DNA from: Niallia nealsonii | Lineage (GTDB): Bacteria; Bacillota; Bacilli; Bacillales; Cytobacillaceae | Direction of reading: 5' to 3' | Length of the DNA: 64,000 nt | NCBI RefSeq assembly: GCF_002835805.1 | Contig: NZ_PISE01000017.1 | Coordinates: 1-64,000 of the forward strand | In this document: positions 35,047 to 43,610 of the stretch, in pieces | Numbering within the stretch: position 1 is the stretch's first letter | How the letters are laid out: the number at the start of each line of letters is the position of its first letter | Program-made: the position numbers and the translations under genes | The notes under the pieces: generated by a model | What the model saw: the letters and a program-made list of their open reading frames with translations, nothing else | The model's database searches: none | What the model was told of the DNA's origin: nothing

Positions 35047-35301
35047 GTGAAGGAAAAACAGCTTTTAACTGAAAGTAACAAATCAAAAGCCACCGCGGCA
35101 ACGGTAGCTAATGATTCAGTAATTTTAGATGGTGAGAAAATAGCAGATGAATTGTTTAAAAAAATAAATGTAAAACAACCCTCAAACACTGCGGCAACAG
35201 TGAATGAGAGTGAAGTAATTAACGTGAATAGAGAACGGAAAAAATTAGGTTTAGTACCAATAGATGATTCTTTAGCAAATGAGAATCTTAAATTAAAATA
35301 G
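35047..35301 (+). CDS. Small early phage protein, unknown
   Basis: 84 residues from GTG behind GGGAGG. It contains a repeated pattern (KATAATVANDSVI and SNTAATVNESEVI), then RERKKLGLVP. No known domain. It overlaps the end of the leftward gene by 9 bp. Function not assigned. Confidence 0.5.
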   Translation: MKEKQLLTESNKSKATAATVANDSVILDGEKIADELFKKINVKQPSNTAATVNESEVINVNRERKKLGLVPIDDSLANENLKLK

Positions 35302-35604
35302 CTCCACATAATAGCCAGCAAGTTTAGAATGGTCTTCAGCTAAAACAAGTGCTTCAAATTTCATTTCTAAACTAGAAAGTACTTTGGGCATTTCATTAAT
35401 CATATCTTCAGTAGATATTTCATAATGAAAAACTTTTGATAAAGAATGTCTTAGTTCCATAGTGTTAATTTTATTGAATTTACTACCAACAAACATAATA
35501 TCGTATTTGTCGACAGTTTCTCTATATTCCAATTCATTAGTTATGGACATAGCAGCAGATTTCAACTCGGTTAGTACTTCAATTAGTTTCTGTGAATGGT
35601 TCAT
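35293..35604 (-). CDS. Leftward small protein within the early region, unknown
   Basis: 103 residues from ATG 35604 with GGAGGT 6 nt upstream. Mostly helical and acidic, starting MNHSQKLIEVLTELKSA. It is antisense to the early operon direction. The strong SD suggests it is real; it might be a lysogeny-stage protein. No family recognised. Confidence 0.55.
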   Translation of the reverse strand: MNHSQKLIEVLTELKSAAMSITNELEYRETVDKYDIMFVGSKFNKINTMELRHSLSKVFHYEISTEDMINEMPKVLSSLEMKFEALVLAEDHSKLAGYYVELF

Positions 35605-35675
35605 TATTCCACCTCCTTCCATGTCAATATTCGACAAGAAGTGAGCAAAACCTTTAAAAAAAGGGGGGAATTATT

Positions 35676-35834
35676 TTGCTGGAAACAAACATTCAAGAAA
35701 TGCTTCATAAATCAGAAATGAAAACAGACCTATTGTCGATTGCCTACAATCTTTTGACAGATGAAAAATACTCTAAGCAAGAGGCTAGTAAAGAATTAGT
35801 TGAGTTTTTAGATAAACATGGTTTTAACGAATAG
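35676..35834 (+). CDS. 52-residue early phage protein
   Basis: TTG start behind AAGGGGGGAA. Helical and charged: LHKSEMKTDLLSIAYNLL, then EASKELVEFLDKHG. It ends 11 bp before the next Xre gene, whose SD overlaps its stop. No family recognised, but the frame and ribosome site are convincing. Confidence 0.55.
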   Translation: MLETNIQEMLHKSEMKTDLLSIAYNLLTDEKYSKQEASKELVEFLDKHGFNE

Positions 35835-35845
35835 GGGGAAATGGG

Positions 35846-36358
35846 ATGGCCATTGGCGACTTATTATCGAAAGCTAGGAAACGCCAGGGCATGACGCAGG
35901 AAGATTTAGCAGCCGATGTAAATTACAGCCGTGAAGCGATTGCCAAATATGAAACAGGAGCAAGGAACATGCCAAAGGAGCTTTATCAAGAAGTGACGCA
36001 ATCAGTTGATGATCCACAATTCTATTTTGAAACATGGGAAGCAGTTAGTGGGGTGGTTAGTATTCCTTACTTCGACGGTGATTACATAGATCAGCACCCA
36101 GCTAGTATGCATTACTTAGTCAGAAAAGAAACCGCCGAAGCTTTGGAACAATTGAATACCATCTGCTGGGTGAAGCCAGCAAATGTCCGAACTGCTGATG
36201 AACGAGAAGAAATGAAAAAGGTACTGATGGAAGTATTAGATGCAGCAGCCAGTATGATTAATTTAGTGGCATGCATTTGCAAGGAATACAGATTTTCTAT
36301 GAAAGATATTTTTCGAGCATGGAATGTATCGATGAAAATACGAAAATTCAATAAGTAG
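35846..36358 (+). CDS. Xre-family phage regulator with C-terminal helical domain
   Basis: 170 residues. HTH at 1-50 (GDLLSKARKRQGMTQEDLAADVNYSREAIAKYETG). The remainder is helical (DEREEMKKVLMEVLDAAASMINLVACICKEY). This architecture recurs in early operons of Bacillus phages as a second regulator. AATAGGGGG lies before the ATG. Confidence 0.78.
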   Translation: MAIGDLLSKARKRQGMTQEDLAADVNYSREAIAKYETGARNMPKELYQEVTQSVDDPQFYFETWEAVSGVVSIPYFDGDYIDQHPASMHYLVRKETAEALEQLNTICWVKPANVRTADEREEMKKVLMEVLDAAASMINLVACICKEYRFSMKDIFRAWNVSMKIRKFNK

Positions 36359-36371
36359 AGAGGTGGAAGAA

Positions 36372-36635
36372 ATGCTAAGTATCCAGATTGATAAAGAAGA
36401 AGTAAAGCAACTATACATGGAAAAATTGAAAGAGAAAATATCGGAAGTAGATGCTGAATTGGTCTTTTGGGATGCCAATGAATTAAAAAGAAGAACTTGC
36501 ATGTGCTGGAATACGATTCAAAAAGAGTTTTTCTTTGATCCACGATTTCCAAAATACAAAGTGGGCAATAAATGGTATTTTCCTGCAGATAAAGCAAAAG
36601 AGTTTTTGCTGCAGTGGATTACAGAAAAGAGATAA
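36372..36635 (+). CDS. DUF771-type small DNA-binding phage protein
   Basis: 87 residues from ATG 36372 behind GAGGTGG. The C-terminal half has the DUF771 pattern: ELKRRTCMCWNTIQKEFFFDP, then KYKVGNKWYFP, which resembles an excisionase-like wHTH with a wing. Common beside phage regulators. It might act as directionality factor or regulator; which one cannot be told. Confidence 0.68.
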   Translation: MLSIQIDKEEVKQLYMEKLKEKISEVDAELVFWDANELKRRTCMCWNTIQKEFFFDPRFPKYKVGNKWYFPADKAKEFLLQWITEKR

Positions 36636-36648
36636 GGAGGGATTGTGA

Positions 36649-36957
36649 ATGGTGGCAGCAATACCTATAGAACTAATGAATGACCGGTACTGGAAGAGTC
36701 TGCTTCATTTATTTATGAATCATGACAAGTTAAACAGTGTTTTTACTACTAAATATTTTGATTTTCATAATAACACCATTAGAATCCAAGCTTTAAAAAG
36801 AAATGCTGCACCTTGGTCTTATTCAGAAAAAGTAATGTTAAATCTTGCCCTGCATCTATTTAACGAAAGAAACAAGTTTAATTTGTCGGATATAGATTAT
36901 TTAGATGCCTTTAATAAAAAACTGGCATTTGAAGCAATGGCAAAAAGGTTCTCTTAA
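36649..36957 (+). CDS. Early phage protein, unknown
   Basis: 102 residues, ATG behind AAGGAGG. Helical, mixed charge, no cysteine: PIELMNDRYWKSLLHLF, later NAAPWSYSEKVMLNLALHLFNE. Located in the early operon 13 bp after the DUF771 gene. No family recognised. Confidence 0.6.
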   Translation: MVAAIPIELMNDRYWKSLLHLFMNHDKLNSVFTTKYFDFHNNTIRIQALKRNAAPWSYSEKVMLNLALHLFNERNKFNLSDIDYLDAFNKKLAFEAMAKRFS

Positions 36958-36978
36958 TCAGAAAAGGAGTAAACAACT

Positions 36979-37329
36979 ATGAAGCAAGCAATCTATCTGT
37001 TGAATACACAAAAACAAATGGTCATAACAGCAATGGAGTTTCACCGTTCTACCCTGCAAGGGATGAACAAAAAGTTATTTGATATTGCTTTTAATAAAGT
37101 GAACCGAATGGATGAGGTATTGGAACTGGATGGCATGGAAATGATTTATCTCACGCAGTCTATGAACAGATATGCAAAGTACTTATCCAAACTAGGGGAG
37201 ATATACGAGTCCAAATTATACCGTGCAGCAGCTGAAGGAATTGAAATCATTCGAATTAAATTTCAAATGGAAAATGGACCTAAAGTGAAAAAGGAAAAAG
37301 CAGCTAGTGCTGGAACACTAACTGCTTAA
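36979..37329 (+). CDS. Early phage protein, unknown
   Basis: 116 residues, ATG behind AAAGGAG. An all-helical, methionine-rich N-terminal part is followed by a lysine-rich low-complexity end (KVKKEKAASAGTLTA). It is the last gene before a hairpin-rich spacer. No family recognised. Confidence 0.6.
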   Translation: MKQAIYLLNTQKQMVITAMEFHRSTLQGMNKKLFDIAFNKVNRMDEVLELDGMEMIYLTQSMNRYAKYLSKLGEIYESKLYRAAAEGIEIIRIKFQMENGPKVKKEKAASAGTLTA

Positions 37330-37407
37330 TCACTATTATACGCCTAAATCAAAAATACCACAGATTATGGTGGACGGCAAGTGCTTAATCGGCTTAATCG
37401 GGCTTGT

Positions 37408-37454
37408 CGTAATGGTTAGGACTTATTTTTTCCTAACCATTACGGTGCGCACCG
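37408..37454. repeat. Long hairpin followed by a 12-bp palindrome
   Basis: CGTAATGGTTAGGA and its exact complement (14-bp arms, 9-nt loop, 37408-37444), overlapping CGGTGCGCACCG (37443-37454), a perfect palindrome. TTAATCGG is also repeated just upstream. There is no T-run at the end, so it is not a plain terminator. It may be an operator, an RNA regulator or a replication site for the early operon. Confidence 0.65.
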
Positions 37455-37478
37455 ATTATATGAAAAGGAGACATTATT

Positions 37479-37850
37479 TTGGATAAAGGAGAAAAGAAAA
37501 AAATTCGTCTGGAGATTATCGGCATTTTGAATACTGAATGCAGTAATTGTCCCTATCTAAAAGACAATCAATTTAATAAGATGTGCCATCATACTTGCAC
37601 CTTTGGAAAAAGAATGCAAGAGCTACAAGTAAAGATGGAAACAAAAGCAGAAGAAGTGAAAGTCATGAAGAAACAATCGGTAAAACCATATAACAAGGGT
37701 AGGTATACCCCGGAAGAAGAGTTCTATTTGCTTCATCATATGGATTTATACAGGCTCACTCATTTGGCCAATCGCCTTAATCGTTCTTTAAGTTCCGTGA
37801 GTTTAAAGATTAAGCAATTGCGTAGGAAAAAGAAAGAAAAGGTCTCTTAA
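37479..37850 (+). CDS. Zinc-finger / HTH phage protein
   Basis: 123 residues from TTG behind AAAAGGAG. The N-terminal part has four cysteines and histidines (ECSNCPYLKDN, KMCHHTCTFGKR) likely binding zinc. The C-terminal part is a Myb/SANT-like helix set (YTPEEEFYLLHHMDLYRLTHLANRLNRSLSSV) and a basic tail (RRKKKEKVS). Similar small proteins occur in Bacillus prophage early operons, probably binding DNA. Confidence 0.65.
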   Translation: MDKGEKKKIRLEIIGILNTECSNCPYLKDNQFNKMCHHTCTFGKRMQELQVKMETKAEEVKVMKKQSVKPYNKGRYTPEEEFYLLHHMDLYRLTHLANRLNRSLSSVSLKIKQLRRKKKEKVS

Positions 37851-37869
37851 GAAGGAAAAGTAGGTGGGA

Positions 37870-38052
37870 ATGATGCTATATCAAGTTGATTTTGCTATTA
37901 GTGTAAAGGGAGCCTATCAAGATATCTATCAAGCTTTTATTTTTGCCATGAGTCTTAAAGAAGCGAAGGCAGAAGCGGAAGAAATAAAAGCAGAGGTATT
38001 AGAAGGCATAAAACAAAAAATCCATGTTTTTATTGGTGATCCTGCTTGTTAA
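37870..38052 (+). CDS. Small early phage protein, unknown
   Basis: About 60 residues; either of two adjacent ATGs (37870, 37873) can serve after TAGGTGGG. A beta-strand start (YQVDFAISVKG) and an acidic helix (SLKEAKAEAEEIKAEVLEG). It overlaps the next gene by 7 bp. Confidence 0.45.
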   Translation: MMLYQVDFAISVKGAYQDIYQAFIFAMSLKEAKAEAEEIKAEVLEGIKQKIHVFIGDPAC

Positions 38053-38279
38053 AGGTAAAACAATCTAAAGTCGTTTTACCAGCAGATATTCTGGAAGCAG
38101 AGGGGCAATCAAATTTTGCGGAAAAAGTACAAGCGTATATGAAACGTTATGACGGTTATAAAGTAATCGCGGTAGAAAATGGATTGGCGATATGTGAAGT
38201 ATTCGAGAGGAGAGAAACTAGTGGCAACCAAAATAAAAAGGGTCATCATCAAAGAAGAACTAGTGGAGCTAACGGGTGA
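38046..38279 (+). CDS. Small early phage protein, unknown
   Basis: 77 residues from TTG, overlapping both its neighbours (7 bp before, 59 bp after). The stretch FAEKVQAYMKRYDGYKVIAVENGLAICEVF looks like an alpha/beta unit. The C-terminal 20 residues are basic and lie within the start of the DnaD-like gene in another frame. No SD of quality is seen, so translation may be coupled. Confidence 0.45.
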   Translation: MLKVKQSKVVLPADILEAEGQSNFAEKVQAYMKRYDGYKVIAVENGLAICEVFERRETSGNQNKKGHHQRRTSGANG

Positions 38280-39297
38280 TTTTAAGCTTGCGATTGTTTT
38301 GAATCAAATGATTTATTGGTCTGAACGCAAAGAGGATGTAGAAATCTTTGTGCAAGAAGAGGTGGAGCGTCTACAAAAGTATGCAGATAACGCTAAGGAT
38401 GCAGAGGTGCTGTCTGTCAATCTACTAGAAAGCCATGGTTGGATTTATAAAAAAGCAGAGGATTTAGCTGCTGAAACGATGATTAATGTGAAGCCTAAAG
38501 CTATGCGTGAATATTTAAAGGTGCTTGTTGCCAATGGCTGGTTGGATGAAAGACGTAATCCAAAATTAAAGATGGATCGCACGCTGCAGTATCGTGTGAA
38601 CATCCTTAAAATTCAACTGGATTTGAATAAATTAGGCTATAACTTAGATGGTTATCCATTGCCGATTGTTCTTGACGAAAAGGAAAATACGAATTTTCCT
38701 GAGGAAAACTCGAACGGTGAAAAAGAAAATACAAAGGGCGAAAAAGAAAATAGAACGGTCGAAAAGGAAGCTAGAAAGGGCGAAAAAGAAAGAGCAATAC
38801 CAGAGATTACTACAGAGATTACTTCAGAAAGTACTTCAGAGATTTTAGAAGAAGAAGTAGAAGAAGGTGCGCCATGTGCAAAAGTAAATCCATTTCAATT
38901 TTTCGAACAAAATGGATTTGGCACAATTGGAGGTCATATCGACGAAAAGATTGATATGTGGTGCCAAGATCTTAGTGACGAGCTTGTAGTGAAAGCAATG
39001 GAGATGGCTGTGGAACGAGGAGCCAAAAACTTCGTGTATGTAGAAACGATATTGCGTAACTGGGCAGATAAAAAAATTCAAACAGTGGAGCAGGCAGAAG
39101 CTTTAACTGCGCAGTACAGAGAACAGCGCTCGAAGAAACAGGCGGCTCCTCAGCAAAGAAAAGCAATTCGGACGGAAAAAATACCGGATTATTTTAATAT
39201 GCCTAATTATGAAACATTACCGCAGGCACAACAAAAAAAGAATTTTGAGGAAGAAAAGCAAGAGCTAGAAGAAATGATAAAGGGGTTAAGAAGCTAA
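38221..39297 (+). CDS. DnaD-domain phage replication protein
   Basis: 358 residues from GTG 38221, about 8 nt after GAGAGGAG. The N-terminal winged-helix part (about 1-135) resembles DnaD/RepA-N regulators of Gram-positive phages. A highly charged repetitive linker (GEKENTKGEKENRTVEK pattern) follows, and then the C-terminal DnaB_2/DnaD domain (QNGFGTIGGHIDEKIDMW, ILRNWADKKIQT). It would remodel the origin and recruit the helicase loader. No DnaC-like loader follows, so host proteins may be used. Confidence 0.8.
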   Translation: MATKIKRVIIKEELVELTGDFKLAIVLNQMIYWSERKEDVEIFVQEEVERLQKYADNAKDAEVLSVNLLESHGWIYKKAEDLAAETMINVKPKAMREYLKVLVANGWLDERRNPKLKMDRTLQYRVNILKIQLDLNKLGYNLDGYPLPIVLDEKENTNFPEENSNGEKENTKGEKENRTVEKEARKGEKERAIPEITTEITSESTSEILEEEVEEGAPCAKVNPFQFFEQNGFGTIGGHIDEKIDMWCQDLSDELVVKAMEMAVERGAKNFVYVETILRNWADKKIQTVEQAEALTAQYREQRSKKQAAPQQRKAIRTEKIPDYFNMPNYETLPQAQQKKNFEEEKQELEEMIKGLRS

Positions 39298-39299
39298 CA

Positions 39300-39488
39300 A
39301 TGGCCAATAGAGAATCGATGATTGAGGAGCGGAAAGATTTTGTTATTGGTGAATTGATCTGCTTTGGAATAACAAAATTGCAAGACGGGAGACAGCTGTA
39401 TGAAGCGCAATTAGGAGAACTGGAGCAGCTATACATACAACAGCAGGTGAAGCAGGCCAGAAAAGTGGTGATGGAGCAAGTCCGATGA
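39300..39488 (+). CDS. FbpA-like small phage protein
   Basis: 62 residues. The core RKDFVIGELICFGITKLQDGRQLYEAQLGELEQLY resembles the short Fur-regulated basic protein FbpA family, which is also common as phage cargo. It starts 2 bp after the DnaD-like stop, so it is cotranscribed. Its stop overlaps the next start as ATGA. Function in phages unknown. Confidence 0.5.
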   Translation: MANRESMIEERKDFVIGELICFGITKLQDGRQLYEAQLGELEQLYIQQQVKQARKVVMEQVR

Positions 39489-39613
39489 AAGAATTAACGC
39501 TTGGCCAACTCTATTATTTAGCAAGATATTCAAACGAACATCGTTATGAAGCCCTTGCTGAAATCTGTAGGAGGTTAAATCATGTTGTACAGCCAGTGCA
39601 GCTGTTGCGGTGA
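39485..39613 (+). CDS. 42-residue early phage protein
   Basis: ATG overlaps the preceding stop (ATGA), indicating translational coupling. The sequence (MKELTLGQLYYLARYSNEH, later EALAEICRRLNH) is helical and reads as a genuine short protein. It overlaps the next gene by 32 bp in another frame. No family recognised. Confidence 0.5.
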   Translation: MKELTLGQLYYLARYSNEHRYEALAEICRRLNHVVQPVQLLR

Positions 39614-39902
39614 CACATTTACTTTAGCAGCTAGTGACGACTACTTATTTTGCTCAAAGATATGCGAAAAGGCACATGATCTTTTTCGAGAGGAGGGTGA
39701 GAAGAATACAGCATGCTGCTTACCAAACTATCAAACAATGTCACTTTACGACCTACACAAAAGCTGCGCAAAAGGCAGCAATAAAGCACAAACTGAATGG
39801 AAAAGGCGCTGGGAAACGCATTATCCAAATTTAATCGACAGAAAAAAGACCGAGCATACGGAAGCCCGGCCAAACATCGAATTGAACATACCATCATTAT
39901 AA
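39582..39902 (+). CDS. Small zinc-ribbon phage protein
   Basis: 106 residues, ATG behind TAGGAGG. Four cysteines in two pairs (CSCCGDTF and FCSKICEKAH) form a likely zinc ribbon at the N-terminus. The rest is polar with WKRRWETHYPN. A role in nucleic acid binding is possible but not shown. Confidence 0.6.
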   Translation: MLYSQCSCCGDTFTLAASDDYLFCSKICEKAHDLFREEGEKNTACCLPNYQTMSLYDLHKSCAKGSNKAQTEWKRRWETHYPNLIDRKKTEHTEARPNIELNIPSL

Positions 39903-39921
39903 CAAAATTGGAGTGTTCAAT

Positions 39922-40125
39922 GTGAAAAGAACAAAAGAAATTATCATTAACCAAGATATGTCCATTCAAGAAATCATAGAACCGGGAAAAATAAAAATTC
40001 TTGTCCTGGACGGAAACAAAGGCACTGCCTCATCTTGTGAAGCAGTAAACCACGGCGAAACAGTGATCGAGACAGTTAACGGGCAAAGCCGCCGCATTCA
40101 CTTTAGAGAAAGCGAGCTTATTTAG
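39922..40125 (+). CDS. XtrA-like phage protein
   Basis: 67 residues from GTG, 7 nt after TTGGAG. The order IKILVLDGNKGTAS then HGETVIETVNG then RIHF resembles PBSX XtrA, a small protein of unknown function at the end of early operons in Bacillus prophages. Here too it closes the early operon. Confidence 0.55.
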   Translation: MKRTKEIIINQDMSIQEIIEPGKIKILVLDGNKGTASSCEAVNHGETVIETVNGQSRRIHFRESELI

Positions 40126-40657
40126 GCTGCTGAATCTATGAAATAAGTATAAATAAAAGCTTGTACCGATTATATAGAGTGGTTGGTACAAATATACATG
40201 TATGAGACCATTGTGTATAAAGAAGTGAGAATAATTGGAGAGAAAAGACCTGTTTTTAAGAAACAAGAATTGGAAGACTGTAGGGGAACGTAAAAGATGA
40301 TGAACAGAGATTCAGTGGTTGGAAAGGAGACCATAATTAAAGCATTATCTGTCTAATATTTATTATTTATGTTTTAGAAAATGAATAACAAATTAAAGGG
40401 AATAAATACTACGCATCCAATGTTGTTAAAAGAAAGTAGTATTAAAATTACAATTTAGAGATTTGTCAGAACAAAGGATTTTATTTGGTGGTTGATAACA
40501 GTATATAATGCACTTCTTGCTCTAGATATAATCTGCAAAAGGGAACACCACTATTAATTATCAATGGTGGTGTCATTTAAAAAAATTATTAATATATAAT
40601 TTTTTGTTAAATGTATTTTGAAACATAAATTAACAAGAAAAAATTTGTAATAAATAT
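40126..40657. other. 530-bp spacer at the early-late junction
   Basis: It holds a possible 31-codon frame (40198-40293, MYETIVYKEVRIIG) and a 19-codon frame at 40297, neither with a strong SD. A hairpin ACACCACT / GGTGGTGT at about 40544-40575 may end transcripts. No larger gene is visible. Confidence 0.45.
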
Positions 40658-42694
40658 TTAAAATTTGCCTAACATTTCAATATTAATATTGTCCATACTA
40701 TCAATAATAAATACCTTTGAAGTTTCGAGGCATTCTAAATGTATTCTATATTTGCCTATTTTTTCATAGTTTTGAATAAAAGATGCTAAACCACCAGTTT
40801 TTCTATCAGTTATACCAATTATTCGATAGTTTTTATTGAAAGTTATTTCAATAAGAACATATTTCTTACGTTCCTTAACACTAACTTCAATTTGTTCTTC
40901 AAAATTTATATATATTGGATTATCGAAAAACTGGAATAAATCTACTGAACTCTTAATATGCTCTATAACTTCGTGAAAATCCTTGCCTTTTTCGTAAATT
41001 TTACCAACAGTGGGATAAGGTATTGTTCCTGTATGATCGGTAAGTTCGGGACTTCCTATAAAAATATAATTGGTTTTATTTGTGATTGATAAAGGTAAAC
41101 ACGCATTACAAATGTAAACATTTAATTTATTTTCATTAATAAGTTCTACAGTTGAATATAATGTTCTTTTTTGTCCAATATCTATAAGTCTTACTTTTTT
41201 ACCTGTTTTATCATCAGGTTTAAAAAAATTATCGTAGTAATACTTAAAGAAGGTACTAAATTGAATTATTGCTTCTGAAAGTAATCCCTTTTCAGAGAAA
41301 CAAAGAGAGATTCCTAAAAGTGCTTGATAATTAGTTTTATCTATAGATAAACATTTTTCAAAATACTGTATTGCATCATCATATAAACCTAAATAGCGAT
41401 ATATTTCTCCTTTGCGAGCATATGCTTGATACATATTAGGTTCTAGTGAAATAGCTTTATTTACATGATATAAAGCTATTTTAATATTTAACTCTTCAAA
41501 ATAACATAGGCTAATATTCAAATGTGCTGAAGAGAAATTATTATTCAATCTCAGACAAGAGTTATAATATTCAATAGCATTAGAGCGATTACCTTGTAGC
41601 CAGTTGGTATAAGCCAAATTATAATATAACTCTGGTGATTTTTTTAATGTTAGTGTATATTCTAGTTGAATTATTGCTTCAGTATATTTATTAAGTGCAC
41701 CTAAAGAAGAACCTTTTATAAAATTTGCTTCATAATTACTAGGATTTTCAATAATAATTAAGTCACTATATTTAATGGCTTCTTCATATTGTTTGCATAA
41801 TTCATTTAACATAGCACATTGAAGGTATATTTCAACTTTTGGAAAAAAGGTTGCTAAACTTATATAAATATCAAGAGCAGGTTGATATTCACCATCTTGG
41901 ATTAATTTATCCGCATATTTAAGTTTTTCTTCTAATGGTTTCAATATTGATTCTTGTGTATCTCCAAGTATTGATAGAATTTCGGATGATTTGATTACCT
42001 TGCTTTGATAAATTTCATTAATTATTTTAGTTGCAATAGAATGAATAGAGTGTTGCTTGCTTAATTCTTCTATATCTTCTAATCTTAAATGGCCTCTTTG
42101 GCTTCGCAAAGATTGAATTTTTACTTTTAAGCTATTTAAAAAATTTGGAATGTCTATAGAGATATTTTGTTTTTCTGTCCAAGTCCAAACAGATGCTAAA
42201 AGTACATCTTCTATAGTTCGTTCAGCAAAAGGTCGGAATTCACAGTTGAGAAACAAATTCTTTTGTTTTTCCAACCCTAATTTAGCTAGATCTTTATTGA
42301 ACTCGGCAACTATATTTTGTTTCCAATTTTCATCTATATCTGACTTGATAATATCAAGAAATTGATCTCTTTTTTTTATTAACTTATCTAGTTCGTCTTG
42401 AAATTGAGAAGCAACAATCATGATATGATGGCTAGTATCAGTATATGTTTCTTTTAATATTTTTTTAACTTGAGATATTGTCAGTGTAGTTTTTTTCACT
42501 TGGGCAGAAACTGTACTATCTTTTTTGTGAATGACAAAATCATTAATAGTTTCAATACCTAGGCTATTGATGAAATTCTGTCTATTTAAACATTGAAAAA
42601 AGCAAATTAGTGCACATGCATCTTGAAAATTTAAACCGGCAGAATTATTTGATCCGCCGGATAATTTCTTCCCAAAATAAAAAGGTATTTCCAT
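40658..42694 (-). CDS. Nuclease-like (PD-(D/E)xK, DUF4297-type) protein with TPR array
   Basis: 678 residues, ATG behind AAAGGAAAG. Residues 1-90 resemble Cap4/DUF4297 nuclease starts: GLNFQDACAL helix, INDFVIHKK and VSAQVKKT, i.e. a D...Q-x-K catalytic pattern. A helical region follows; about 240-480 holds six or seven TPR units (YEANFIKGSSLGALNKYTEA, YYNLAYTNWLQGN, AYARKGEIYRYLGLYDDA). The C-terminal 190 residues are unrecognised. It is leftward, against the surrounding late/early genes, with its own promoter region, as expected for cargo expressed in the lysogen. A DNA-cleaving defence role is inferred. Confidence 0.62.
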   Translation of the reverse strand: MEIPFYFGKKLSGGSNNSAGLNFQDACALICFFQCLNRQNFINSLGIETINDFVIHKKDSTVSAQVKKTTLTISQVKKILKETYTDTSHHIMIVASQFQDELDKLIKKRDQFLDIIKSDIDENWKQNIVAEFNKDLAKLGLEKQKNLFLNCEFRPFAERTIEDVLLASVWTWTEKQNISIDIPNFLNSLKVKIQSLRSQRGHLRLEDIEELSKQHSIHSIATKIINEIYQSKVIKSSEILSILGDTQESILKPLEEKLKYADKLIQDGEYQPALDIYISLATFFPKVEIYLQCAMLNELCKQYEEAIKYSDLIIIENPSNYEANFIKGSSLGALNKYTEAIIQLEYTLTLKKSPELYYNLAYTNWLQGNRSNAIEYYNSCLRLNNNFSSAHLNISLCYFEELNIKIALYHVNKAISLEPNMYQAYARKGEIYRYLGLYDDAIQYFEKCLSIDKTNYQALLGISLCFSEKGLLSEAIIQFSTFFKYYYDNFFKPDDKTGKKVRLIDIGQKRTLYSTVELINENKLNVYICNACLPLSITNKTNYIFIGSPELTDHTGTIPYPTVGKIYEKGKDFHEVIEHIKSSVDLFQFFDNPIYINFEEQIEVSVKERKKYVLIEITFNKNYRIIGITDRKTGGLASFIQNYEKIGKYRIHLECLETSKVFIIDSMDNINIEMLGKF

Positions 42695-42916
42695 ACAAAT
42701 CTTTCCTTTCTCGAGAAATCATTACTATTACAATAGTATAATTTATTGTTTGAAAATTTTCTTCCCAAACTTTATTAACTACAAAAATAATTAGATTAAT
42801 CTTGTGTATTTAATGAAAAATGAGGAAAAGAGCAGATAAAATAAAGAAAACTGGTGTTAGTACATAATAATAGTATAATATATAGATAATTAAAAAAGTC
42901 CAAGACCGAAAGCGTG

Positions 42917-42970
42917 CGGACACTGATACAAACAGCATTTCTATGTTGTTTGTATCAGTGTCCGTTTTTT
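42917..42970 (+). terminator. Strong hairpin terminator ahead of the late regulator
   Basis: An 18-bp perfect stem (CGGACACTGATACAAACA and its complement), 12-nt loop, then TTTTTT. It lies 55 bp before the sigma-like gene and would block read-through or act as an antitermination target. Confidence 0.85.
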
Positions 42971-43024
42971 TGTCTATTGAATTGTTGAAATAAAGCCATT
43001 TTGTTTAGAAAAGGGGATAAAATC

Positions 43025-43609
43025 ATGATGGAAGATTTATTAAAACAATACAAGTTATCATTAAAAGGCATTAAGAAGAAACGGGAGCAATTTAAAGAGC
43101 AAATTAATTGTCTTCAAGAGGTTATAAAAGATAAGCGGAATAAGAAGAAGGATAGATTGTTGGCCAAGGAAGAGAAGCAGCTATTAGAAGCAGAAGATAT
43201 TATTTATGCTGGCATAGAAAGTGATTTGTTGTTTGCAATTGAGTGGATGAAAACAGGAAAGAATCCGGGAAATAGAAGGGCGATTGAACGGAGATCTGTT
43301 TATCAGAATACAAAGCCTGTTGATCCAGTATTAATGCAGCGTTATTTCAGAAGTACAGAAAACTGTTATGAATGGGATAGGGAAGAAAAGGAATACGCTG
43401 CTTCTTATTCTGAGCGTGTACATATTGATGATTTATTATCTGTATTAACGGAAAGTGAAAGAGAAATTTATTTAATGAAAAAGGGATATGCTCTTTCTTT
43501 AAATAAAATTGCAGATGAACGAGGCATAGTAAAGTCTGTTGTTTCTCGCACATTAAAGCGGGCAGAGAAAAAAATTGAAGAGCAATTATTATTAGTAGGG
43601 GGAAACTAA
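43025..43609 (+). CDS. Sigma-70-like late gene activator (Xpf/ArpU type)
   Basis: 194 residues from ATG 43025 behind AAAAGGGG. The N-terminus is a coiled coil (KKKREQFKEQINCLQEVIKDKRNKKKDR). The C-terminus is a sigma region 4-like HTH (LTESEREIYLMKKGYALSLNKIADERGIVKSVVSRTLKRA). In PBSX-type phages Xpf drives late transcription, and the position before the packaging genes fits. Confidence 0.78.
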   Translation: MMEDLLKQYKLSLKGIKKKREQFKEQINCLQEVIKDKRNKKKDRLLAKEEKQLLEAEDIIYAGIESDLLFAIEWMKTGKNPGNRRAIERRSVYQNTKPVDPVLMQRYFRSTENCYEWDREEKEYAASYSERVHIDDLLSVLTESEREIYLMKKGYALSLNKIADERGIVKSVVSRTLKRAEKKIEEQLLLVGGN

Positions 43610-43610
43610 T

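Noticed and set aside
36112-36597. Long leftward frames in the early phage operon
   Set aside because: They are complements of the Xre and DUF771 genes, which have proper ribosome sites and recognisable domains.
40198-40293. 31-codon frame in the spacer before the nuclease-like gene
   Set aside because: No clear ribosome site or similarity; mentioned only as part of the spacer.
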